Below are positions 12,019 to 18,293 of a DNA stretch of 33,635 nucleotides, one piece after another. The notes beneath the pieces are model-generated. The model was not told where the DNA came from. It did not search any database and saw only the letters and a program-made list of their open reading frames with translations. Source of the DNA: a virus. Positions within the stretch are counted from its first letter, which is position 1. Every line of letters starts with the position of its first letter. The stretch spans positions 1 through 33,635 of IMG/VR virus record IMGVR_UViG_3300027791_000074, one strand, 5' to 3'. A program made the translations under genes and the position numbers.

Positions 12019-12042
12019 CAACCTTATAAAAGTAACCATACT
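12015..12042 (+). promoter_or_regulatory. Promoter whose -35 contains the upstream stop codon
   Basis: TTGACA (12015-12020), a 16-bp spacer and CATACT (12037-12042), then 6 nt to the ATG at 12049. Confidence 0.8.
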
Positions 12043-12048
12043 ACAACC

Positions 12049-12267
12049 ATGACCACATCCAAAAACTACTACAAATTAGAGATGCTACCAACTGCATCTT
12101 CTCGCAAAGTTGAAATCTTTCACTTCGGCAAATGCCGTGAGGGTTTAGAAACGGCTTACAGTTACTGCTCAAACGCTTGTGCTTGGCGTATCACTAGCGG
12201 TGGATTCACAATCGAAAGCTCTAACACAACGCTTTTAGACTTGCAATCACTTTCCGCATACGTATAA
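12049..12267 (+). CDS. Small hypothetical protein
   Basis: 72 residues, not recognised. Polar, with CREGLETAYSYCSNACAWRITSGGFTIESSNTTLLDLQSL. Three Cys are present without a metal-binding spacing that can be named. Begins a three-gene operon, and its stop overlaps the next ATG (TAATG). Confidence 0.65.
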   Translation: MTTSKNYYKLEMLPTASSRKVEIFHFGKCREGLETAYSYCSNACAWRITSGGFTIESSNTTLLDLQSLSAYV

Positions 12268-12509
12268 TGAAAACCATGAACATTAAACAATACTACGCAC
12301 AACGTTTTCCCGAAGATGGTCTAGGCAGTGAGATAAAAGAAGATGTTACCTTTCTCGGCTTGTTAGATATATTATTTAGAAACTTAGATGTCTATGATTA
12401 TATGGGCGTAGGAGACAGCCTTGTAAGGGAAAGAGTGTTTCAAGGATTATCGGGATATACTAATTTAGATTATAGCTTCATCTATGATCTATGGTTGCAA
12501 AAAAAGTAA
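12267..12509 (+). CDS. Conserved phage protein (YDYMGVGDSxVRERVF family)
   Basis: 80 residues. The central LDVYDYMGVGDSLVRERVFQGLS and the C-terminal YSFIYDLWLQKK match a small phage family (VYDYIGVGDSxVRERLFE ... YDYIYDQWL) of unknown function. The ATG overlaps the stop of the previous gene. A short upstream segment FPEDGLGSEIKED is variable. Confidence 0.75.
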   Translation: MKTMNIKQYYAQRFPEDGLGSEIKEDVTFLGLLDILFRNLDVYDYMGVGDSLVRERVFQGLSGYTNLDYSFIYDLWLQKK

Positions 12510-12520
12510 TTAATAAAAAT

Positions 12521-12700
12521 ATGGCTAAAATATATAAATGCACGGCTTGTATAGAGGTAACAGTAGAAGCGGAAGATGAATACGATGTAGCATTCGAGGC
12601 AGGAATGCATCTAGACATTGGAGATATTGATTGGGATTTTGAAGAAGTCAAAGAAGTCGAACCTAACTCTCAATCTCTGACGAATGTCACGATAAATTAA
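12521..12700 (+). CDS. Small acidic hypothetical protein
   Basis: 59 residues: MAKIYKCTACIEVTVEAEDEYDVAFEAGMHLDIGDIDWDFEEVKEVE. Beta strand then helix, with the V-x-A-x-D-E-x-D-A pattern found in small phage proteins of the 9445 type. An earlier in-frame ATG at 12491 would overlap the upstream gene, so 12521 is preferred. Not recognised. Confidence 0.65.
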   Translation: MAKIYKCTACIEVTVEAEDEYDVAFEAGMHLDIGDIDWDFEEVKEVEPNSQSLTNVTIN

Positions 12701-12724
12701 TTTATTTTTTTCTTTAAAGAAGAC

Positions 12725-12752
12725 TTGACTTTATTTTTTGTGTAACTACAGT
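12725..12752 (+). promoter_or_regulatory. Promoter fused to the ATG at 12760
   Basis: TTGACT (12725-12730), a 16-bp spacer and TACAGT (12747-12752), then 7 nt to the ATG at 12760. Confidence 0.75.
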
Positions 12753-12759
12753 AGTAGAC

Positions 12760-13119
12760 ATGAAAGTAAGAGTATACCGCAACCTACATAAGAAATGTCT
12801 CTCAGTTCAGACCATGACAAAGAAGGGCTGGAGAGTAACAAAGCACGTTCAATCAATTTGCTTAAAAGACGTTTCATTTAAAGTATCTGAAGCTGGACGC
12901 CAAAGAGTTCTTAAACAGAAGCGTAAGAATGTCCACGCTTTAGTAGAGGGAGAAGAAATAGATCAGTTTAATAGCTCAACGTCACAAGTCAGCTACAACC
13001 CTTACATTTCATCTAATTTTTTCTTAAAGGAAGATCCAAATAAAAAAATACTTAAATCATACAGAGCCAAAGTCATGACAACTGGGATTGAGGTTGAAGA
13101 CTATAAGTTGAAAAACTAA
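12760..13119 (+). CDS. Conserved phage protein (MKVRVYRNLHKKCxSVQ family)
   Basis: 119 residues, basic. MKVRVYRNLHKKCLSVQTMTKKG then WRVTKHV, FKVSEAGRQRVLKQKRKNVHALVEG matches a protein family widespread in cyanophages and other tailed phages. Function unknown. The cluster of Arg and Lys (GRQRVLKQKRKNVHA) would suit nucleic-acid binding, as an inference. Monocistronic, predicted leaderless. Confidence 0.8.
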   Translation: MKVRVYRNLHKKCLSVQTMTKKGWRVTKHVQSICLKDVSFKVSEAGRQRVLKQKRKNVHALVEGEEIDQFNSSTSQVSYNPYISSNFFLKEDPNKKILKSYRAKVMTTGIEVEDYKLKN

Positions 13120-13140
13120 TTAATTTTTAAAAAAAAAGAC

Positions 13141-13168
13141 TTGACTCAAGGTTATTGTCTGCTAGATT
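13141..13168 (+). promoter_or_regulatory. Promoter fused to the ATG at 13175
   Basis: TTGACT (13141-13146), a 16-bp spacer and TAGATT (13163-13168), then 6 nt to the ATG at 13175. Confidence 0.75.
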
Positions 13169-13174
13169 CGTTAT

Positions 13175-13354
13175 ATGACCACAGTTATTGACTACCTAAC
13201 ATATCGCAACTATTGCCACAACAGAATGCTTTCTCCTAGTATTCCAGCAGAAAAATGGATTAGAATTTATAAGGATCAGCCAACTTTTGAAAAACTTTTT
13301 CAAAAAGAATACAAAAAACAGTTGACAAAGAAAAAGAACCTGTCATTGTCTTAG
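13175..13354 (+). CDS. Small basic hypothetical protein
   Basis: 59 residues, below the usual ORF cut-off. MTTVIDYLTYRNYCHNRMLSPSIPAEKWIRIY then a Lys-rich end (QKEYKKQLTKKKNLSLS). Basic, in contrast to the acidic neighbours. The -35 box of the next promoter lies inside its last codons. Not recognised. Confidence 0.65.
   Translation: MTTVIDYLTYRNYCHNRMLSPSIPAEKWIRIYKDQPTFEKLFQKEYKKQLTKKKNLSLS
13322..13349 (+). promoter_or_regulatory. Promoter inside the preceding gene, with a leader
   Basis: TTGACA (13322-13327), a 16-bp spacer and CATTGT (13344-13349). The downstream ATG is at 13392, so a leader of about 36 nt containing AACCAC and A-rich sequence is expected, without Shine-Dalgarno. Confidence 0.65.
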
Positions 13355-13391
13355 TTAGTTAACCACTTAAACCAAAAAACAAACTACTATT

Positions 13392-13652
13392 ATGGAAATG
13401 CAAAACACACTCACACTCGGACAAGCTTACATCGTCGATGACAAACCTATGGTCTTACACACACTCGACAATGGTCGCTTCGGCTTCACAGATGGTCGCT
13501 ACGGCTTCGGTCGCACACTTGGTGGTCGTGCTAGCGACGTAGAGATTCTAAACAATTTAAAGGTAGCCGAAGGCGTAGATGCCAAAGCTATACTTGACGA
13601 GCTTGAGAGAAGCGTCAATGACATGGCAACATTTAATCGGTCTAGATATTAA
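13392..13652 (+). CDS. Small hypothetical protein with Gly/Arg repeats
   Basis: 86 residues. The middle has two similar turns, NGRFGFTDGR and YGFGRTLGGR, separated by a few residues, suggesting a small repeated beta hairpin. The C-terminal half is helical (AILDELERSVNDMATFNR). Not recognised. Codon use is richer in C and G than in neighbours (GACGGT, CGCTTC), as in the genes of the 14-21 kb block. Confidence 0.7.
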   Translation: MEMQNTLTLGQAYIVDDKPMVLHTLDNGRFGFTDGRYGFGRTLGGRASDVEILNNLKVAEGVDAKAILDELERSVNDMATFNRSRY

Positions 13653-13668
13653 AAAAATGAAAATTGGC

Positions 13669-13696
13669 TTGACAAAGTCAATTTAATTAACATTGT
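13669..13696 (+). promoter_or_regulatory. Promoter fused to the ATG at 13704
   Basis: TTGACA (13669-13674), a 16-bp spacer and CATTGT (13691-13696), then 7 nt to the ATG at 13704. Confidence 0.65.
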
Positions 13697-13703
13697 TATC
13701 ATT

Positions 13704-13856
13704 ATGAATATAATTACTCCAGAAACGCTAGAGGAAAAAAAAGAATTAAAAAAAGCTATTGACATGGTTTTAAACGAAGCAGAAATTTCTGCTTTAGGCG
13801 ATAACAATAAAAAAGTTATGGAAGCCGTAGATTTAGTTAAGAAAAATTTTGTTTAG
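13704..13856 (+). CDS. Small helical hypothetical protein
   Basis: 50 residues, below the usual ORF cut-off: MNIITPETLEEKKELKKAIDMVLNEAEISALGDNNKKVMEAVDLVKKNFV, two charged helices. It lies directly after a fused promoter and is followed 69 nt later by a T-run terminator, so it is a complete one-gene unit. Not recognised. Confidence 0.65.
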   Translation: MNIITPETLEEKKELKKAIDMVLNEAEISALGDNNKKVMEAVDLVKKNFV

Positions 13857-13925
13857 TTAAAAAAAGTTATCAATAAACTTTCGTGGTGAAAAAATTGAAT
13901 TAAAAAAACTTCGGAAAGGTTTTTA

Positions 13926-13955
13926 ATGCTAACTCAAAAAGTTAGTATTTTTTTT
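13926..13955 (+). terminator. Intrinsic terminator
   Basis: ATGCTAAC (13926-13933) pairs with GTTAGTAT (13941-13948) with one G-U pair and a 7-nt loop, followed by eight T. Confidence 0.8.
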
Positions 13956-13976
13956 GTTTTTTCTTGACATCGTTAA

Positions 13977-14033
13977 AAAAAAGAAATATATTTCTTAAAT
14001 AACAATTAATTTTTTATCAGTCAGGCTGACTGA
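13977..14033 (+). repeat. First hairpin repeat unit
   Basis: The palindrome AGAAATATATTTCT (13982-13995), a TTAAATAAC bridge and a hairpin TCAGTC/GACTGA (14017-14022 with 14028-14033). It has the unit layout of the large arrays at 16.7, 18.4 and 19.4 kb but with a different stem sequence. A perfect TTGACA (13964-13969) precedes it without an adjacent ORF. The rest of 13857-14102 shows no gene. Confidence 0.6.
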
Positions 14034-14102
14034 CTACTAGACTATTAAAATTTAGATTAGCTTTTAATACATAAATAAAAAAATATTTATATTAAATAAT
14101 GC

Positions 14103-14130
14103 TTGACTTTCGCAAATAAATAATCATTAT
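14103..14130 (+). promoter_or_regulatory. Promoter fused to the ATG at 14138
   Basis: TTGACT (14103-14108), a 16-bp spacer and CATTAT (14125-14130), then 7 nt to the ATG at 14138. Last leaderless-type promoter of the + strand cassette. Confidence 0.7.
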
Positions 14131-14137
14131 CCTTAAT

Positions 14138-14374
14138 ATGTTAACCACATTTCACCAATGCGTCGAAGAGGCTAAAAAGTTTCTCGCAAAAAATAACATA
14201 GTTTGTTCTGAATTCGAGGGCAAATTATTTACTGGAGGTATTACCTATGGTCAAAGCATGTCTTGGCATTTCGAGATTGATCGTCTCAAGGGCAGATTTA
14301 CTAAACAGTTTTTTCACCTTGTCGTCAATCGACGGGATGATGGATATTATGAGGTGATTAATTATGCTTTGTAA
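14138..14374 (+). CDS. Hypothetical protein
   Basis: 78 residues, not recognised. A helical start (HQCVEEAKKFLAKNNI), then a beta-rich, aromatic part (GGITYGQSMSWHFEIDRLKGRFTKQFFHLVVNRRDDGYYEVINYAL), like a small alpha/beta domain. Monocistronic. Confidence 0.65.
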   Translation: MLTTFHQCVEEAKKFLAKNNIVCSEFEGKLFTGGITYGQSMSWHFEIDRLKGRFTKQFFHLVVNRRDDGYYEVINYAL

Positions 14375-14426
14375 GTTATTGATTTATAGCTACTTAGAAT
14401 TATTTTCATCTTTTTTAAAAAAAAAC

Positions 14427-14476
14427 TTGCAATCGGTGTTTTTTGTGCCATTGTATTAAACATAGCACAACTGCTA
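14427..14476 (+). promoter_or_regulatory. Promoter and hairpin-capped leader
   Basis: TTGCAA (14427-14432), a 16-bp spacer and CATTGT (14449-14454), so transcription should begin near 14461. A hairpin TAGCA/TGCTA (14463-14467 with 14472-14476) sits at the very 5' end. The remaining leader to 14514 is A/C-rich, unstructured, and has no Shine-Dalgarno motif. Confidence 0.6.
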
Positions 14477-14514
14477 CATCGCCAACCACGGCAAAAAACT
14501 AAACACCACATATC

Positions 14515-14754
14515 ATGAATCACCTAGAACAAATCGACGCAATCAAGTCAGAAAAAAGACTTGAGCTTATTGGATCAATCGCCAAAAAACTTAAAGGCAA
14601 AAAAGTTGAGCCTAGCAGTTTCTCAAGTGCAATGCACGAACTAGCAGAGAAAGACAACTCATCTGCTTTTATCGCCCAGTCAATCGACAGTCTAAAAGAC
14701 TTCCAGACTTATGAGAAGCCAGATGAGAATATCTTATCTGAAATGTTTGGATAA
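14515..14754 (+). CDS. Small helical hypothetical protein
   Basis: 79 residues, charged and helical (LEQIDAIKSEKRLELIGSIAKKLKGKKVEP, then HELAEKDNSSAFIAQSIDSLKDFQ). Not recognised. First member of the 14-21 kb block: its own promoter, a leader beginning with a hairpin, and a perfect terminator 9 nt after the stop. Confidence 0.7.
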   Translation: MNHLEQIDAIKSEKRLELIGSIAKKLKGKKVEPSSFSSAMHELAEKDNSSAFIAQSIDSLKDFQTYEKPDENILSEMFG

Positions 14755-14763
14755 GATTTAACC

Positions 14764-14796
14764 AAATCCCCCTTTAGAAATTTAGGGGGATTTTTT
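14764..14796 (+). terminator. Strong intrinsic terminator
   Basis: A perfect 10-bp stem AAATCCCCCT/AGGGGGATTT (14764-14773 with 14784-14793) followed by T residues. Confidence 0.9.
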
Positions 14797-14877
14797 CATG
14801 TCCGTAATAAAATATTAATTTAAATAGTTGACAGATCAAAAAAAATAGACTTAAATAAATAATATAAATTAAAAAAA

Positions 14878-14942
14878 AATAAAAAAAGAAATATATTTCC
14901 TGAAATAATGTATCAGAAATCCTGATACAGCTTGGCTGTATC
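14878..14942 (+). repeat. Hairpin repeat unit with two competing stems
   Basis: AAAGAAATATATTTCCTGAAATAAT leads into GTATCAG (14910-14916), CTGATACAG (14922-14930), CTTGG and CTGTATC (14936-14942). GATAC in the middle can pair with the upstream GTATC (7 bp) or the downstream GTATC (7 bp), but not both. Same unit as in the arrays at 16.7, 18.4 and 19.4 kb. No gene in 14797-15086. Confidence 0.75.
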
Positions 14943-14985
14943 AAAAAACAAATCTAAATAAAAAAAATTATTCTATATTTTCATC

Positions 14986-15024
14986 CATTAGCAATTCTTA
15001 TGATATGTATTAGCCAGGCTTATG
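14986..15024 (+). repeat. Paired YATTAG-N5-CTTATR element, copy A
   Basis: CATTAG-CAATT-CTTATG (14986-15002) and TATTAG-CCAGG-CTTATG (15008-15024), starts 22 nt apart. Each can form a 6-bp hairpin with a central T-T mismatch and a 5-nt loop. Followed by GGGCAGTAAAATTTTATTC, which resembles the sequence after copy B. Confidence 0.7.
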
Positions 15025-15086
15025 GGCAGTAAAATTTTATTCTATATTATGCTCTGATCTTTTTTTAAAAAAAACTGTTTTTTTTC

Positions 15087-15143
15087 TTGCTACCGAATAA
15101 CCAATCTACATTCTCGTGATTGTTGAGGCAATTCAGTTTCAAC
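15087..15143 (+). promoter_or_regulatory. Promoter and hairpin-capped leader
   Basis: TTGCTA (15087-15092), a 16-bp spacer and CATTCT (15109-15114). The predicted start near 15121 is followed at once by a stem GTTGA/TCAAC (15122-15126 with 15139-15143). AACCACACAT then leads to the ATG at 15155. Confidence 0.6.
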
Positions 15144-15154
15144 AAACCACACAT

Positions 15155-15373
15155 ATGAAAAGAACCACATCAGTTAAAGAGTTCGGCAAACTGCTGGATG
15201 ATCGCATGAAAGAGTTGAATCGTGAAAACGATCTCTCTCTCCGTATTCTCTCTGTATCGTCTCCGAAGTCTGGTGGCGATGTCGAGATCGTATTCGATGA
15301 CAACAAGGCTATAACCTACCGTTCTGACGGAACATTCACTGGTTTAAGCTACTGGCACGAATCGCAGATCTAA
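15155..15373 (+). CDS. Small hypothetical protein
   Basis: 72 residues from the ATG. The alternative GTG at 15116 in frame lies at the predicted transcription start and is rejected. MKRTTSVKEFGKLLDDRMKELNREN is a charged helix, then beta strands (LSLRILSVSSPKSGGDVEIVFDDNKAITYRSDGTF). Not recognised. One-gene unit with a strong terminator. Confidence 0.7.
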   Translation: MKRTTSVKEFGKLLDDRMKELNRENDLSLRILSVSSPKSGGDVEIVFDDNKAITYRSDGTFTGLSYWHESQI

Positions 15374-15388
15374 TATCTCAAACATTTC

Positions 15389-15419
15389 AAGTCCTCTCAA
15401 ATAGAGAGGGCTTTTTTTT
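15389..15419 (+). terminator. Strong intrinsic terminator
   Basis: AAGTCCTCTC (15389-15398) pairs with GAGAGGGCTT (15404-15413) over 10 bp with one G-U pair and a 5-nt loop AAATA, followed by eight T. Confidence 0.9.
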
Positions 15420-15444
15420 GGCGTAATAGTTAGAATTGCCCGAA

Positions 15445-15525
15445 ATAAACTAAATAAAAAAAATATAGATCTAAATAATCCTAAATAAAAGAAAAATACT
15501 TTTAATAACCCTAAATAAGTATAGC
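15445..15525 (+). repeat. CTAAATAA tract
   Basis: Five spaced copies of (C)TAAATAA in an otherwise AT-rich spacer (for example near 15449, 15470, 15480 and 15511). Similar tracts lie at 17168-17210 and 20124-20195. The motif resembles the TATAAATA late promoter of T4-like phages, but no gene follows in the right position. The spacer 15420-15697 has no ORF. Confidence 0.45.
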
Positions 15526-15558
15526 CAGGATAAAAAAATAATATAATATATTTCCGGC

Positions 15559-15597
15559 CATTAGCGTTGCTTATGATATGTATTAGTTAGACTTATA
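15559..15597 (+). repeat. Paired YATTAG-N5-CTTATR element, copy B
   Basis: CATTAG-CGTTG-CTTATG (15559-15575) and TATTAG-TTAGA-CTTATA (15581-15597), starts again 22 nt apart. GATATG between the two hairpins is identical to copy A, and so is the following GGCAGTAAA. Confidence 0.7.
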
Positions 15598-15697
15598 GGC
15601 AGTAAATTCTATTCTATATTATCCCTTTTTATCTTGATACCAAGGTAACGCTGCTCTTCTTATTTTAAAAAAAAACAGCTTATTTAACCCTATGAGC

Positions 15698-15726
15698 TTG
15701 ACTCGTTTTAAAAACTAGTTTATTTT
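15698..15726 (+). promoter_or_regulatory. Promoter of the first DUF932 gene
   Basis: TTGACT (15698-15703), a 17-bp spacer and TATTTT (15721-15726). Transcription should start near 15733, directly before the structured leader shared with the second DUF932 gene. Confidence 0.65.
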
Positions 15727-15732
15727 ATAGGC

Positions 15733-15815
15733 CGTTCCTTCTCAGTTTTCCGCAAGTCATGAATCTTTTCCTCGACGGGATTTGAAGACGCTTGGACTGA
15801 GATATCTAACCACAA
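15733..15815 (+). promoter_or_regulatory. Structured leader shared by the two DUF932 genes, copy 1
   Basis: Outer stem TCTCAGT (15740-15746) with ACTGAGA (15796-15802), then CAAG (15753-15756) with CTTG (15791-15794), enclosing a variable apical part. The 5' half CGTTCCTTCTCAGT..CCGCAAGT is nearly identical to the leader at 17391, while the apical sequence differs, as expected for an RNA whose structure and conserved bases matter. It could be a metabolite- or protein-sensing leader. No Rfam family is recognised from memory. Confidence 0.55.
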
Positions 15816-15835
15816 AAAAAAGTAAGTTATATATT

Positions 15836-16648
15836 ATGAAAACATCAATCGAAACACTACTGTCTTGGAATCCAACTGCTACGCCTCTCTCTGATGAGTT
15901 TGGCAAAGTTGGTTACCAGTCTATCCGCCGCGACGACAACAATTCTCTAATTGGAGTAGTTGGTCAAAAGCGTTCCATTATCTCGAATCGCGAGTGTGTT
16001 CAGTCTATCGTAGACATGGCAAACTCGTTAAACGTTCCATTTGGAAACCCTTATGTTAACGAGTTTAACGGAGGCGGAAAAATTCACGTTTCTTTTCCTT
16101 TACCAGAGGAGAAGATACAAGGTGATTCCTTTAATCCAGAATTGCGTTTTACTTTCTCACATGACTCTAGCGAGCGTAGGAGAGTCTATTTCGCTTATTC
16201 ACGCAACGCTTGCTCTAACATCTTTGCAAGTGCTGTTAAAAAAGGAGAAGGAATTTTTGCCAAGTTTTCTCTGAATCATTCGGAGAATTTCGCAAATCGC
16301 ATTTCTGGTTTTCCAGAGAGAATTAAAGAATTAAAATTCGAGACAGACAGTGCTATTCAGCATTTGCAGTCAATCAAAGTAGTTGACCCAATGCCTTATA
16401 TCAAACGCCTTATAAAAGGCGAAGGCAAACGTTCCGATACGATCAGAGAAGAGATCGAAACTCTTTTCCGTTCTGGTCGTGGTAACGTAGGAGAAACCGC
16501 TTATGATATCTTCAACGGTTTTACTGAGTATTTAAACCACTCAGCGACATATAAAGAAACCGAAAATAAGACATCGGCTGAAAATCGCATAAGTAGATTA
16601 GTTAACACCGATATCGTAGATGTCGCGAGAGAGTTAGCTAAAGTCTAA
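15836..16648 (+). CDS. DUF932 family protein, copy 1
   Basis: 270 residues. DUF932 proteins (TIGR03299, phage/plasmid-like) are common on phages and plasmids and lack a firm function. Typical features: an N-terminal region with GYQSIRRDDNNSLIGVVGQKR, a middle with FSHDSSERRRVYFAYSRNACSNI, and the C-terminal GEGKRSDTIREEIETLFRSGRGN followed by ETAYDIFNGFTEYLNH and TYKET. The in-frame TTG at 15782 lies inside the leader, so the ATG at 15836 (ATATTATG context) is chosen. A divergent paralogue follows at 17484. Expressed alone between its leader and an 11-bp terminator. Confidence 0.85.
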   Translation: MKTSIETLLSWNPTATPLSDEFGKVGYQSIRRDDNNSLIGVVGQKRSIISNRECVQSIVDMANSLNVPFGNPYVNEFNGGGKIHVSFPLPEEKIQGDSFNPELRFTFSHDSSERRRVYFAYSRNACSNIFASAVKKGEGIFAKFSLNHSENFANRISGFPERIKELKFETDSAIQHLQSIKVVDPMPYIKRLIKGEGKRSDTIREEIETLFRSGRGNVGETAYDIFNGFTEYLNHSATYKETENKTSAENRISRLVNTDIVDVARELAKV

Positions 16649-16655
16649 AAATTAC

Positions 16656-16692
16656 AAGGTCGTATCGGAAATTCTGATACGGCCTTTTTTTT
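16656..16692 (+). terminator. Strong terminator built from the repeat motif
   Basis: AAGGTCGTATC (16656-16666) pairs with GATACGGCCTT (16676-16686) over 11 bp, followed by a T-run. Its core GTATC..GAAATTCT..GATAC is the same as the spacer repeat units, which links the arrays to terminators. Confidence 0.88.
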
Positions 16693-16726
16693 GGCGTAAT
16701 AATATGAAATAATTTTTTTTCAAATT

Positions 16727-17123
16727 GTATTTGAAATCTGGATACAAAAAATAGAAATATTTTTCCCGTAATATTGTATTTGAAATTCTAATACAGCTTG
16801 GCTGTATTAAAAAAAAGAAATATATTTTCTGAAATAACGTATCAAAAATTCTGATACAGATATTATCTGTATAAAAAAAAGAAATATATTTTGCGAAATA
16901 ATGATTAATTTTTTATTACAGAGCTTGGCTCTGTAAAATAGAAATATATTTTCTTTAATAACGTATCCAAAATTCTGATACAAAAAATAGAAATATATTT
17001 TCCGTAATAATGTATCCAAAATCTTGATACAGATTTATCTGTATCTAAAATCCTAATACAAAAAATAGAAATATATTTTCTGAAATAATGATTAATTTAA
17101 TATTACAGAGCTTGGCTCTGTAA
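16727..17123 (+). repeat. Main hairpin array (about seven units)
   Basis: Tandem units of 50-75 nt: a link AAATAGAAATATATTTTC plus TAATAATG-like bases, then GTATC-(8-9 nt)-GATAC, often extended by a second hairpin with loop CTTGG or TTTA. Stem variants include GTATT/AATAC, GTATC/GATAC and TTACAGAG/CTCTGTAA (17103-17110 with 17116-17123), so the pairing is kept while the sequence changes. GATAC is often shared between a left and a right partner. No ORF is credible here. The whole 16693-17354 gap holds this array, a CTAAATAA tract (17168-17210) and the paired element C. Confidence 0.8.
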
Positions 17124-17218
17124 AAAGTTTTTAGCCTTTAAATAAAGCGCCAGAAGAAAAAAATAATACTAAATAAATAAGCGCGTATAAATAAGCGTAT
17201 ATAAAAGAATAAAATTTT

Positions 17219-17290
17219 CCTGGTGCCGAGTCAAACCGGGTATTAGCCGGTCTTATACCCAGCATTAGCTAAACTTATGGTGCCACCAGG
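17219..17290 (+). repeat. Paired YATTAG-N5-CTTATR element in a three-way junction, copy C
   Basis: TATTAG-CCGGT-CTTATA (17241-17257) and CATTAG-CTAAA-CTTATG (17263-17279), 22 nt apart. The first stem extends by GGG/CCC. Both hairpins are enclosed by CCTGGTG (17219-17225) with CACCAGG (17284-17290), giving a closed three-way junction. This outer stem is not seen in copies A and B. Confidence 0.7.
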
Positions 17291-17354
17291 TCTGCCTTGC
17301 CATTATTGAGTGAAAACTTTTTTTAATTATTTTTCTCTATTTGTGCCTATGGAC

Positions 17355-17384
17355 TTGACTCGCTCTAAAAAACTATGCTATTTT
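17355..17384 (+). promoter_or_regulatory. Promoter of the second DUF932 gene
   Basis: TTGACT (17355-17360) and TATTTT (17379-17384) with an 18-bp spacer, or CTATTT with 17. It aligns with the promoter at 15698 (TTGACTCG start and TATTTTAT). Confidence 0.6.
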
Positions 17385-17390
17385 ATGGCT

Positions 17391-17468
17391 CGTTCCTTCT
17401 CAGTTTTCCGCAAGTGATGTATCTGCCTTTGATCGGGTAGGGGAAACTTGGACTGAGATACTAACCAC
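17391..17468 (+). promoter_or_regulatory. Structured leader shared by the two DUF932 genes, copy 2
   Basis: Outer stem TCTCAGT (17398-17404) with ACTGAGA (17452-17458), then CAAGT (17411-17415) with ACTTG (17446-17450). The apical part can pair CTGCC with GGTAG. Sequence identity to copy 1 is high in the outer and 5' parts and low at the apex. Ends in CTAACCACAAAA, also shared. Confidence 0.55.
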
Positions 17469-17483
17469 AAAAGAAAGTAACTA

Positions 17484-18293
17484 ATGAAAACACTAAATGC
17501 ACAAAACGCACTTGAACTGCAAATCGTCGAAACAAAACTCAATTGTGAGTTTAAGCAAATCGACATTAACGGTGAGTATGCCGCGACTGTAGGAATCAAA
17601 CGTTCGATTCCAACATTCGAGAATTTACTCGATCCATTCGTTCATCTGTCTAACGGCTTGCAAGTCGAGTTCGATCCTAAGGTTGAGCTTTTCCGATCTA
17701 AGTTCGGGACTGAGGGCGCATCCTACGCGATGTCAATGCCACTTGGTAAAATCGATCTAGGCGGACGTGAGACAGAAACTCGCATCATTCGTCGAGGATC
17801 ATTCAATTCATCCGCTTCCGATTCATTCGGAATTCAGATGATGGTAATGATTTGTTCAAACGGGATGATGGGATGGAAAGCCGAAAGCGAAAGCGGACGC
17901 GCTAAGAGTCGCTTCTCACTCAACTGGGAATCAAACGCGGGAAGTAAAATCGATGCAATGCTAGACGGCTTTTCGTCAATGCAGAATCGATACATACGAA
18001 TCGCGGACGAACTTAAAGAGACTCAACTCTCTAAAAAACAAGTCGATGCAAGACTTGAAAAGTTGTTCGGTAAAGATTCAAAGCAGTCGAATCGAGTGCG
18101 TGAACAAGTCGAAACGCTGTTTGTTTCGGGTAAAGGTAATCGTGGAGAAAACGCATGGGATTTATTCAATGCCGTCACGGAGTATCAAAACCACGAACGA
18201 ACTTATAAAGAGACTTCAGTTTCGTCCGATGAAAATCGTCGAAAGGGAATTCTAGATATCGACTTCGATCAACTTGCAGAAATCGTAGGATAA
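17484..18293 (+). CDS. DUF932 family protein, copy 2
   Basis: 269 residues, divergent paralogue of the 15836 gene. Shared blocks: [15 protein letters not shown], the middle [31 protein letters not shown], and the C-terminal [40 protein letters not shown]. Function of the family is not established. Codon use is GC-richer at third positions than in copy 1, which suggests a separate origin or a different expression level. Preceded by the same structured leader. Its stop overlaps a 14-codon hydrophobic ORF (TAATG), and a strong terminator follows. Confidence 0.85.
   Translation: MKTLNAQNALELQIVETKLNCEFKQIDINGEYAATVGIKRSIPTFENLLDPFVHLSNGLQVEFDPKVELFRSKFGTEGASYAMSMPLGKIDLGGRETETRIIRRGSFNSSASDSFGIQMMVMICSNGMMGWKAESESGRAKSRFSLNWESNAGSKIDAMLDGFSSMQNRYIRIADELKETQLSKKQVDARLEKLFGKDSKQSNRVREQVETLFVSGKGNRGENAWDLFNAVTEYQNHERTYKETSVSSDENRRKGILDIDFDQLAEIVG

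Noticed and set aside
16727-17123. CRISPR array
   Set aside because: Units vary in length (50-75 nt), spacers are not unique and are themselves hairpins, and no cas genes are nearby.
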